A DNA stretch of 64,000 bases, taken from the NCBI RefSeq assembly GCF_023016265.1, contig NZ_CP095412.1:2728001-2792000 (forward strand), read 5' to 3'. This document shows, piece after piece, positions 1 to 9,194 of the stretch (positions are counted from its first letter, which is position 1; each line of letters begins with the position of its first letter). The stretch is from Blastococcus sp. PRF04-17. GTDB taxonomy: Bacteria; Actinomycetota; Actinomycetes; Mycobacteriales; Geodermatophilaceae. The notes beneath the pieces were generated by a model that searched no databases, was not told where the DNA came from, and worked only from the letters and a program-made list of their open reading frames with translations. The translations under genes were made by a program, and so were the position numbers.

Positions 1-266
1 CCGTGGGTGTTGATCGCGATGGCCAGCAGCGCCATCGAGATCCGCTCGCCGGCGGTGAGCAGCATGTCGAGCTCGCGGCCGGGCGGGTCGTCGGTGATCT
101 GGCTGGCGAGGTCGAGCAGTTCGTCGGTGCTGTCCCCCATCGCGGAGACCACCACGACGACGTCGTCGCCGTTCTTCTTGGCGGTGACGATCCGTTCGGC
201 GACGCGCTTCATGTGCGCTGCGGACGCGACGGAGGATCCGCCGTACTTCTGGACGACGAGGGCCAC
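1..266 (-). CDS. lysC: Aspartate kinase, N-terminal part (runs off left edge)
   Basis: Aspartokinase phosphorylates aspartate, the first step towards lysine, threonine, methionine and diaminopimelate. Only the first 88 codons are present. They begin with GTG and read [14 protein letters not shown], the family's ATP-binding start, then [14 protein letters not shown] and [20 protein letters not shown], all characteristic of the amino-acid kinase fold. The start is set by the conserved [10 protein letters not shown] opening. A TAGCCT hexamer (275-280 on the minus strand) lies about two bases beyond leaderless spacing, so the transcript may have almost no 5' leader. The rest of the gene lies outside the window. 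Confidence 0.95.
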   Translation of the reverse strand, partial: MALVVQKYGGSSVASAAHMKRVAERIVTAKKNGDDVVVVVSAMGDSTDELLDLASQITDDPPGRELDMLLTAGERISMALLAIAINTH

Positions 267-340
267 GGGTCCACAGGCTACCGACGTCGTCGACGGAGCC
301 GGCGCTTGCGTCCGGGCGGCACGACCGATCTGATCGCCGG

Positions 341-1935
341 GTGGACGATCCGGCCCGGTGGCTGCTGACCGCTGAGGAGCGCGGCAACCCCGGCACGCCG
401 CTGCCCGCCTGGACCGAGGGCAACCTGGTCCGGCCACTGGTTCACGGCGTGGCCTACTTCGATCGGCTGGTCGAGGTGGTCGAGCAGCTCGGCGAGGGCG
501 ACCGGCTGTGGTTCACCGACTGGCGGGGCGACCCGGACCAGAAGCTCCGGCCCGGCGGCCCGACCGTCGACGAACTGTTCAGCGCGGCCTCGCACCGCGG
601 GGTCGACGTCCGCGGCCTGGTGTGGCGCTCGCACACCGACGCCCTGTCCTACAGCAAGCAGGAGAACCGGTCGCTGGACCGGGAGATCGAGGAGGACGGC
701 GGAAAGGTCGTGCTCGACCAGCGGGTCCGCCGGGTCGGCAGTCACCACCAGAAGATCGTGGTCATCCGCTGCCCCGCGGACCCGTCCCGCGACGTGGCCT
801 TCGCCGGGGGGATCGACCTGTGCCACAGCCGGCGCGACGACGGCGACCACGGCGGTGACCCGCAGGCGGTCAACATGGCGTCGGGGTACGGGCCCACGCC
901 GCCGTGGCACGACGTGCAGGCCGAGATCCGTGGCCCGGCGGTCGCAGTGCTGGAGACGGCGTTCCGCGAGCGGTGGGACGACCCGACGAGCCCGGTGCAG
1001 GGCAATCCGATCGCCTACGTCGTCGACCGGTTCCGTCATGCCCGGCTGGACCCCTCCCCCTGCCGGAGGAGCTCCCGCCACCTCCCGCGGCCGGGCCGCA
1101 CCTCGTCCAGACGCTGCGGACGTATCCGAAGATCCGGCCCCGCTACGACTTCGCCCCGGAGGGCGAGCGTTCCATCGCGCGCGGGTACTCGAAGGCGGTC
1201 CGGCGGGCACGGCGACTGATCTACCTGGAGGACCAGTACCTGTGGTCGGCGGAGGTGGCCCAGCTGTTCGCCGACGCCCTGACCGAGAACCCGGAGCTGC
1301 ACCTGGTCGTCGTCGTCCCCCGCATCCCGGACCAGGAAGGTGCCTTCAACGCGACGCCGCAGTACGTCGGCCGGCGACAGGCCGTCGACCTGTGCGTCCG
1401 GGCCGGTGGCAAGGACCGCGTCCACGTGTTCGACGTCGAGAACCGGGCGGGGACGCCGGTCTACGTGCACTCCAAGGTCTGCATCGTCGACGACGTCTGG
1501 GCCAGCATCGGCAGCGACAACTTCAACCGCCGTTCCTGGACCCACGACAGCGAGCTGTCCACCGCCGTCCTCGACAGCACGCACGACCCCCGGGAGCCGC
1601 ACGACCCGGCAGGGACCGGCGACTGCGCGCGCACCTTCGCGCGAGACCTGCGGCTGGCCCTCGCCCGCGAGCACCTCGACCTGGCGCCGGACGGCAGCCA
1701 GGACGACCTGCTGATCGACCCCGTGGCCTTCGTCGAGACGATCGAGTCGCGGGCGGCCGCCCTGGCCGAGTGGCATGCCGGCGGCCGGCGCGGGGAGCGG
1801 CCCCCGGGCCGGCTCCGGCCGCACCGACCGGAGAAGCTCTCGCGCCTCACCCGGCTGTGGGCCACCCCGGTCTACCGGCTGCTCGTCGACCCGGATGGCC
1901 GTCCGCTGCGGCTACGTCTGCAGCGACGCTTCTGA
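341..1935 (+). CDS. Phospholipase D-like protein (one-base frameshift)
   Basis: PLD-superfamily enzymes hydrolyse or transfer phosphodiester bonds using two HKD motifs. Here the first motif reads [10 protein letters not shown] with a downstream [15 protein letters not shown], in one frame (341 to about 1050). The second reads [20 protein letters not shown], in another frame (about 1051 to 1935). The frames join if one C is added to the C-rich run at 1051-1060, giving a protein of about 531 residues that continues as [16 protein letters not shown] at 341 is the chosen start; no strong ribosome site is visible. The C-terminus overlaps the end of the convergent P450 gene by 89 bases. No signal peptide is evident. 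The natural substrate is unknown. Confidence 0.85.
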
Positions 1936-3258
1936 CCGGAGCGAACCGGCGGGCGCAGAACCGCAGCCGGAAGGGGTCGAGCGTGCCCGGCAGCGGGCGC
2001 GACCGCGCCAGCCCACCGCGCACGAGCTCCCAGTCGTGCTGCTCGACCAGCCGGCCCAGCAGGACGCTGGCGGTGAGGAGCACGAGGTTGCGGCCCGGGC
2101 ACATGCCCGGCCCCGCACTGAAGGGCACGAGCGGCCAGTCGTCGGCGGTGCGCTCGCGCAGCCACAGCTCCGGGGCGAACCGGTGCGCCTCGTCGAGCCG
2201 GGTGGCGTCCCGGTGGAAGAACGGCGCGAACACGAGCACCGACGCACCGGCCGGCAGCGTCCCGCTCTCCCACGTCGTCTCCTCGGTGGTGTCCCGCAGG
2301 ATCGCCGGCGTGGTGGGCCACAGGCGCAGTGACTCCAGCAGCGCGGCCCGCGTGTACGGCAGGTCCGGCGACAGCGGCAGCTCGGCGCGGGCGCGGCGCA
2401 GGTCGCCCGGGTGCATGGCCAGCAGCGCCAGGGCGCGGTAGGCGGCCCACGACATCGCGTCGAAGGCGAACAGCCACTGCGGCATCTGCTGGTGCGGCAC
2501 GGTGTCGGGGTGCGCGGGGGTGGACGCGACCAGGCCCGCCAGGCTGCCCGGTTCCCCGATCTCGACGTAGCGCGCCAGCCGCCCGAGGAAACGCTCCCGC
2601 ACCCTGCGGGAGGTGGGAGCCAGGAGGCTGAAGTTGCCCCGGCGCCGCAGCCGGCGGAGGTCGTCGGTGAGCGCGTGGTCCTCCCGCGCGCCCTCCCCGA
2701 GGACGACGCGACGGACGACGCGCCACCAGGCGGCCCCGAAGGCGTCCCAGTCCAGCCGGCCGGTGCGGTGCACGCCGGCGAGGAGCGCGTCGGCCTCCTC
2801 CTCGGCGACGGCGCCCACCGGCCCGGCCAGCCGGTGCACCGGACTGCCCGTGTCGAGCACCGCCTCGTTGAACGTCCGCCGGTGGGCCCGTTCCGCGGGG
2901 CTCGAGATGAGCAGCCCCTCGGGCTGGAAGTGGGCCAGCGCGGCCCGCTTCTCGCGGGTCGCGGCGGAGAACGGGCGCGGAGTGCCGTCGAGCACCCGGT
3001 GCACGTGGTCAGGACTCAGGACGACGGTCACCTGACGACCAGGGAGGCGGATGCGCACCGGCCCGGCCCCGTAGCGCTCGCGCAGGCCGGTCAGGTGCCG
3101 CACCGCTCGCGTGTCGGCGTCGATCCGCTCGGCCAGCGCCACCGCCCGGGGCGGCGGACGATGGCGCCCCGGACCGCGACCGGGAGCACCACCGTCGCCA
3201 GGGTCCGCACCGCATCCGGCAGGGACACCGCCGGCACCGGGGTCCGGGCAGGAGTCAC
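1847..3258 (-). CDS. Cytochrome P450 (one-base frameshift)
   Basis: A heme monooxygenase family member. The heme-ligand motif FSAGPGMCPG and the K-helix ESLR (ALLESLRLWP) are intact. The N-terminal 36 or so residues (TPARTPVPAVSLPDAVRTLA, then VRGAIVRRP) lie in a different frame from the body, which starts at PRAVALAERIDAD. Adding one base to the G run at 3148-3151 joins them, giving about 470 residues. The I helix reads FAFDAMSWAAYRA, so the usual acid-threonine pair (A/G-G-x-D/E-T) is not seen. The GTG start at 3258 overlaps the stop of the upstream small gene. The reading frame runs to a stop at 1847-1849, inside the phospholipase gene. Substrate and redox partner are unknown. Confidence 0.85.
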
Positions 3259-3425
3259 AGCCGCGCCTTGTTCCTCGTGGGCGACGACAGGATCGCCCGG
3301 GCCGCGAGCCCCAGCAGCGCGAAGCCGACGACCATGAGCACGACCGCCCAGAGCGCCACCTCCAGCAGCGTGCCCAGGACACCACCGGCGAGCGCGAGCA
3401 CCAGTATCAGCGCGATCCACACCAT
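3255..3425 (-). CDS. Small hydrophobic membrane protein, 56 aa
   Basis: The protein starts MVWIALILVLALAGG and contains two closely spaced hydrophobic stretches (about residues 3-20 and 23-45), followed by a short basic tail ending SSPTRNKARL. A strong ribosome site, AGGAGG, lies six bases before the ATG. The stop overlaps the P450 start (GTGA), so the two are probably co-transcribed. I do not recognise the family. It resembles the small membrane proteins often found beside universal-stress genes in actinobacteria, which fits the USP gene upstream, but that link is inference. Confidence 0.8.
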   Translation of the reverse strand: MVWIALILVLALAGGVLGTLLEVALWAVVLMVVGFALLGLAARAILSSPTRNKARL

Positions 3426-3523
3426 GGGATACCTCCTCGGAACGAGAGCGGGACGCCCCCAGGAGTGCGCGGCGGGGCCCCGGGCCACCCGGTCGGCAGC
3501 CGGGCGAGTTCGCGATCGCTCCC

Positions 3524-3540
3524 TTGCCGGGATCCGGCAA
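3524..3540. promoter_or_regulatory. Palindrome TTGCCGG-GAT-CCGGCAA upstream of the small membrane gene
   Basis: Perfect seven-base arms flank a three-base centre, about 100 bases upstream of the start at 3425. The same string TTGCCGGGATC recurs on the minus strand upstream of the stress-protein gene (4361-4372). It may be a shared operator; the binding protein is unknown. Apart from this, I see no gene in 3426-3637. Confidence 0.4.
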
Positions 3541-3637
3541 TCCACCTCCCGACGGCGCCGCGGTGACCGCTGCGGTCGCGGGTGCGTGTCCGGCAGGTGC
3601 GCCCCTCGCGTGCGGGCCCCGGGCACGGCGGCCCCGA

Positions 3638-4293
3638 TCAGCGCGGGCGGTCGGCGGGGACGGCGACGGGTGCGGCGAGCAGCACCGGGACCGGTGAGCG
3701 CGTGCTCAACTGCTCGGCCACGCTGCCCAGGAGCGCCCGGGAGAGCCCCCTGCCTCGCCGGCCCGCGACCACCAGGTCCACCTCGTCGGCCTCGATCCGT
3801 TCGAGCAGTGCCTGCGCCGGCTGCCCGGAGACCACCTCGGTGTCGATCCGCGCCCCGCTCCCGGCCAGCCGGTCGGCGCCGCGGCGCAGCAGTTCGCGGA
3901 CGCGCGCCAACTGCTCGCCGTCGCACCCGTCGGCGTCCACGACGGTGACGAGGACGATCCGGTCGGCCGGTTCCCCGACGAACCGCTCGGCGTCGCGCAG
4001 CGCCTGCTCGGACTCCGGTGAGCCGTCCACGGCGACGAGCACGCAGGGGCCGCTCCCCCTCGGGCGGCCGCCCCCGCCGACGCGGCCGACCGGGCATCGA
4101 CCTGCTGCTCCACGAGCGCGCCGTGCCGGCGCGCCCGCTCCCAGGCGATCGGCACGAACAACGGCCCGAGGACGGCGCCGAGCAGGTACCACACGCCCTG
4201 CCGGTGTCCCCGCCGGTGCAGCAGCACCAGCACGCCGACCATGCCGATGCCCGCCCAGAGCACCACAGCCAGGACCCACCAGACCCACGACAC
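3638..4293 (-). CDS. Universal stress protein with N-terminal membrane region (one-base frameshift)
   Basis: The N-terminal frame encodes a membrane region (MSWVWWVLAVVLWAG, then a second hydrophobic stretch QGVWYLLGAVLGPLFVPIAW) and an acidic/Ala-rich linker. The C-terminal frame encodes a UspA fold: PCVLVAVDGSPESEQAL at its start and the nucleotide-binding signature GRRGRGLSRALLGSV near its end. One base added to the C run at 4055-4059 joins them, giving about 218 residues. The GTG start at 4293 follows AAGGAGG at an eight-base spacing. UspA proteins bind ATP or AMP and act under stress; the membrane anchor is the less usual part. Confidence 0.85.
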
Positions 4294-4360
4294 GACGGTT
4301 GCCTCCTTGTGCTCGACAGTCCTCCAGGCTTCCTCGCCGGTTCCCGGCGCGGCAACCGGT

Positions 4361-4372
4361 CGATCCCGGCAA
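4361..4372 (-). promoter_or_regulatory. Second TTGCCGGGATC box, upstream of the stress-protein gene
   Basis: On the minus strand this reads TTGCCGGGATCG, about 70 bases upstream of the GTG at 4293. It matches the left half of the palindrome at 3524-3540. A further CCGGCAAT sits at 4400-4407. It is a candidate regulatory site, seen only by eye. Confidence 0.3.
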
Positions 4373-4430
4373 CAGTGGTGGCGATCCGATTTCCCTGCCC
4401 CGGCAATCGGCTTCTCCGGGAGGACGCTGC

Positions 4431-4436
4431 TACCGT
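4431..4436 (+). promoter_or_regulatory. -10 element TACCGT for the leu leader
   Basis: TACCGT fits the actinobacterial TANNNT -10 pattern and is followed by exactly six bases and then GTG at 4443. Transcription would begin at or next to the start codon of the leader peptide, making it leaderless. No clear -35 is visible. Confidence 0.45.
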
Positions 4437-4466
4437 GGGTCCGTGCGCGGCAGCCTCCTGCTTACC

Positions 4467-6347
<1,881 letters not shown>

Positions 6348-6350
6348 TAG

Positions 6351-6408
6351 AAGGACCCCTCCGCCCCCTACCCCTCGCACGCTCGGGGCTGGATCCTGCG
6401 GAGGGGCC
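6351..6408 (+). repeat. Structured intergenic element, copy A (after leuA)
   Basis: The element begins AAGGACCCC three bases after the leuA stop. Outer arms CCCCTCCGC (6356-6364) and GCGGAGGGG (6398-6406) pair perfectly, with an additional GG/CC beyond a bulged A. The interior contains CTACCCCTCGCACGC. Copies B, C and D share this interior but have different arms. It probably terminates leuA transcription. Confidence 0.65.
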
Positions 6409-6442
6409 GTCGGAGGACCGGACTCCCCGACGACGGAGGGAC

Positions 6443-6958
6443 ATGGGCGGCCCGGGATCGCGCGCGGTGGGACCACCGCCGGATCCCGGGCTGCTGTCGC
6501 TCTACGACCGCGCCCTCCCCGAGGTCTACGGCTACCTGCTCGCCCGGTGCGGCCGGCGGGCCCTCGCCGAGGACCTCACGGCCGAGACCTTCCTCGCCGC
6601 CGTCGCCGCCGCAGGGCCGGTCACCGTCCCTTGGCTGATCGGCACCGCCCGTCACAAGCTGGTCGACCACTGGCGGCGGCAGGAGCGCGAGCAGCGCAGC
6701 CTGCGCCTGGTCGAGGGGGACGGCGCCGTCGACGACCCCTGGGAGGTCCAGCTCGACGCGCTCCGGGCCCAGCAGGTCCTCGACGGGCTCTCCCCGCAGC
6801 ACCGCGCCGCCCTCACGCTGCGCTACCTCGACGACCTCCCCGTCCCCCGGGTCGCCGCGCTCCTGGGCCGCACGATCCACGCCACCGAGGCGCTGCTCGT
6901 CCGCGCCCGCACCGCCTTCCGACGCGCGTACGTCACCACCGGGGGCAGCGATGACTGA
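6443..6958 (+). CDS. ECF-type RNA polymerase sigma factor, 171 aa
   Basis: Region 2 is visible at about residues 20-55 (LLSLYDRALPEVYGYLLARC, then AEDLTAETFLAAV). Region 4 lies at about residues 110-160 (LSPQHRAALTLRYLDDLPV, then VAALLGRTIHATEALLVRA). The ATG is preceded closely by GGAGGG. The gene overlaps the next by eight bases (ATGACTGA), so translation is coupled to the VOC-domain protein, which may act as its partner or regulator. The target promoters are unknown. Confidence 0.9.
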   Translation: MGGPGSRAVGPPPDPGLLSLYDRALPEVYGYLLARCGRRALAEDLTAETFLAAVAAAGPVTVPWLIGTARHKLVDHWRRQEREQRSLRLVEGDGAVDDPWEVQLDALRAQQVLDGLSPQHRAALTLRYLDDLPVPRVAALLGRTIHATEALLVRARTAFRRAYVTTGGSDD

Positions 6959-7820
6959 CCCGTTCACCCGGCTGCGGCGGCCCGTGGAACCCGTCGCACC
7001 CGATCCCGCCTTCGCCGCCGCGCTCCGCGAGCGGCTCCGCCGCGCGCTGCTGGAGCAGCAGTCCGCCGTCCCCCCGAGGAGTTCCGCCGTGTCCGCACTG
7101 ACCCCCTACCTGGTCGTCCGCGACGCCCGGGCTGCCATGGCCTGGTACGCGGAGGTGTTCGGCGCCCGCACGGTCGGCGACCCCTACGTGGACGACGACG
7201 ACCGCATCGGGCATGCCGAGCTCGACGTCGCCGGCGCGACGCTCTACCTGGCCGATCCGTATCCCGAGCTCGGGCTGACCGGCCCCGAGGACGGCCGGGT
7301 GGCGGTCACCCTGCACCTCGCGGTGCCGGACGTGGACGCCGCCGTCGCCCGGGCCGAGGCCGCCGGAGCCACCGTGGAACGGCCTCCGTCGGACGCGCCC
7401 TACGGCCGCACCGGCGTCGTGCTCGACCCGTACGGGCACCGCTGGATGCTCCAGCACCCGGCGCCCGCACCGTCGGCAGGGCCGCGCCCCGGCGACGCGG
7501 TCTACCTGACGCTGCAGGTGCCCGACGGCGCCCGCGCCCGCGACTTCTACGAGGCGGTGCTGGGCTGGTCGTCCACCCCCGGCCGCGTGCCCGACGGCTG
7601 GCAGGTCGAGGGCACCACCCCGATGATCGGGCTGCACGGGGGCGACCACCGGGACAAGGGTGTGGTCCCGATGTACGCCGTCGACGACATCGAGGTCGCC
7701 GTGGCCGCCGTCCGCACCGCCGGCGGGGAGGCCGGCGAGATCGAACGGCAGTCCTACGGCCTCTCGGCGCTGTGCCGGGACGACCAGGGCCTGCCGTTCT
7801 GGCTCGGTCAGCTGTCCTGA
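6951..7820 (+). CDS. Two-domain VOC (glyoxalase-fold) protein coupled to the sigma factor
   Basis: Residues 1-45 (MTDPFTRLRRPVEPVAPDPA, then FAAALRERLRRALLEQQ) form a short helical extension of the kind seen in sigma-linked proteins. Two VOC domains follow, at about residues 50-165 (TPYLVVRDARAAMAWYAEVF) and 175-289 (ARARDFYEAVLGW). VOC folds bind metals or small molecules. An in-frame GTG at 7089 (residue 47) has its own ribosome site, CGAGGAG at 7074-7080, so a shorter product without the extension may also be made. The 3' end overlaps the convergent mnhG by 13 bases. Confidence 0.85.
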   Translation: MTDPFTRLRRPVEPVAPDPAFAAALRERLRRALLEQQSAVPPRSSAVSALTPYLVVRDARAAMAWYAEVFGARTVGDPYVDDDDRIGHAELDVAGATLYLADPYPELGLTGPEDGRVAVTLHLAVPDVDAAVARAEAAGATVERPPSDAPYGRTGVVLDPYGHRWMLQHPAPAPSAGPRPGDAVYLTLQVPDGARARDFYEAVLGWSSTPGRVPDGWQVEGTTPMIGLHGGDHRDKGVVPMYAVDDIEVAVAAVRTAGGEAGEIERQSYGLSALCRDDQGLPFWLGQLS

Positions 7821-8254
7821 GCGTCTTCGCGCCGGCTCTCGGCGAGCGCCTGGGCGGGCCGCTCCGGTGGGGCGTCGGCCGGCTCGTCGCCGCGGTAGAC
7901 GCTGTCCCGCATCTCGCCACCGGTGTGCAGCTCGTCGACCAGCAGCCGGTCGCGGCGCACGTGCCGCCGGCGGTAGGCCACCCGGCTGATCATGTGCGCG
8001 CTCACCGGGGCGGTCAGCATCTGGAAGGCCGCCACCAGCAGCAGCATCCAGGTCGCCGACCACCCCTGGAGCCGGATGGCGGCCCCCACCATGATGAGGA
8101 GGACACCCAGGACCTGCGGCTTGGTGCCGGCGTGCATCCGCGTCAGGACGTCGGGGAAGCGCACCAGGCCCAGCCCCGCCGTGAGGCAGAGGAACGCGCC
8201 CAGGAGCAGCAGGACGACGGCGATCACGTCGTCCGCGGTCTGGACGTCGTTCAC
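7808..8254 (-). CDS. mnhG: Mrp cation/proton antiporter subunit G, 148 aa
   Basis: Last gene of the six-gene Mrp operon. Three hydrophobic segments are seen in the first 90 residues, and RFPDVLTRMHAGTKPQVLG is the family signature. The C-terminal 60 residues are a charged cytoplasmic tail. The GTG start overlaps the mnhF stop (GTGA). Subunit G is required for assembly and activity of the hetero-oligomeric antiporter, which exports Na+ or Li+ in exchange for protons. Confidence 0.9.
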   Translation of the reverse strand: MNDVQTADDVIAVVLLLLGAFLCLTAGLGLVRFPDVLTRMHAGTKPQVLGVLLIMVGAAIRLQGWSATWMLLLVAAFQMLTAPVSAHMISRVAYRRRHVRRDRLLVDELHTGGEMRDSVYRGDEPADAPPERPAQALAESRREDAQDS

Positions 8255-8589
8255 CGTTCCCCCTCCGCCCGCGTCACGCGCTCCTCGGCGGCCTCCGGCA
8301 GACCGGCGTCCTGTCCGTCGCCGGCGGAGCGCAGCAGCATGCCACCGATGTAGCGGGCGACCGAGACCGACCCGACGAAGGCCAGCAGCGAGACGACCAC
8401 CAGCACCGGGACGACGGTCGGATCCCGCTGCAGGCCGGCGTGGACGGCGAGACCTGCCGCGATGATCACCAGCAGGGTGTCGGTGGCCACCACGCGGTCC
8501 AGGAGCGAGGGCCCCCGTCCCAGGCGCACGAGGGCGAGCAGCGCCCCGGCGCCGAGCATCCCGTACGCGAGCCAGAAGACGACCGTCAC
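8251..8589 (-). CDS. mnhF: Mrp antiporter subunit F, 112 aa
   Basis: A small membrane protein with three transmembrane segments. LGRGPSLLDRVVATDTLL is the conserved MrpF motif. The C-terminal 30 residues are an acidic, Ala-rich tail. GTG starts inside the stop of mnhE, and the stop overlaps the start of mnhG, so translation is coupled throughout this part of the operon. Confidence 0.9.
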   Translation of the reverse strand: MTVVFWLAYGMLGAGALLALVRLGRGPSLLDRVVATDTLLVIIAAGLAVHAGLQRDPTVVPVLVVVSLLAFVGSVSVARYIGGMLLRSAGDGQDAGLPEAAEERVTRAEGER

Positions 8590-9194
8590 GTCGGCCGCCC
8601 TTCCGCCGCCTCGTTCTCCAGCGCCGCATTCTCCGGCGGTGCGCTCTGCAGCGCGGCGACGTCGTCCGCGGAGCCGAAGGCGCGCACGACTCGGGCCTCC
8701 TGCGCCAGGACCGAGGCGCGCTGGCGTTCGACCTCGTCCTCGTCGTCCACGTGCAGCACGTGCAGGGCGATGGTGCGGCGCTCCCGGTCCAGGTCGATCA
8801 CCATCGAGCCGGGCACGAGCGTGAGCGACTCCGCCAGGATCGTGAGGAGCAGGTCGGAGTCGGTCCGCAGCTGCACGCTGATGATGGCGCTGCGACCGAT
8901 GCCGCGCGGCCGCACCGTCTGCCACGCCACGAGGGCCCCCGAGCGGACGAGGTCGAGGACGAAGTAGCCCGCGAACGCCACGAGGGCGACCGGCCGCACC
9001 CGGGCGCCGCCGACCACCGGCGGGAGCGGGAGCAGCAGCATCACGGCGAGCGCGACCACCAGACCGCCGAGCAGGTTGGCCCAGGACCAGGTCCCCCACA
9101 GCAGGTTCCAGACCAGGACCAGCCAGACGAGCAGCGGCAGCTGGTGCCGCAGCCGCGAACCGAAGCCGGGGGCGGTGGGCGCGTCGCCGGTCAC
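8586..9194 (-). CDS. mnhE: Mrp antiporter subunit E, 202 aa
   Basis: The protein starts MTGDAPTAPGFGSRLRHQLP and has hydrophobic segments at about residues 19-65. The MrpE signature appears as LTLVPGSMVIDLD with a preceding SVQLRTDSDLLLTILAES. The C-terminus is extended and acidic. Start and stop both overlap neighbours by four bases. The role is structural within the Mrp complex. Confidence 0.9.
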   Translation of the reverse strand: MTGDAPTAPGFGSRLRHQLPLLVWLVLVWNLLWGTWSWANLLGGLVVALAVMLLLPLPPVVGGARVRPVALVAFAGYFVLDLVRSGALVAWQTVRPRGIGRSAIISVQLRTDSDLLLTILAESLTLVPGSMVIDLDRERRTIALHVLHVDDEDEVERQRASVLAQEARVVRAFGSADDVAALQSAPPENAALENEAAEGRPT

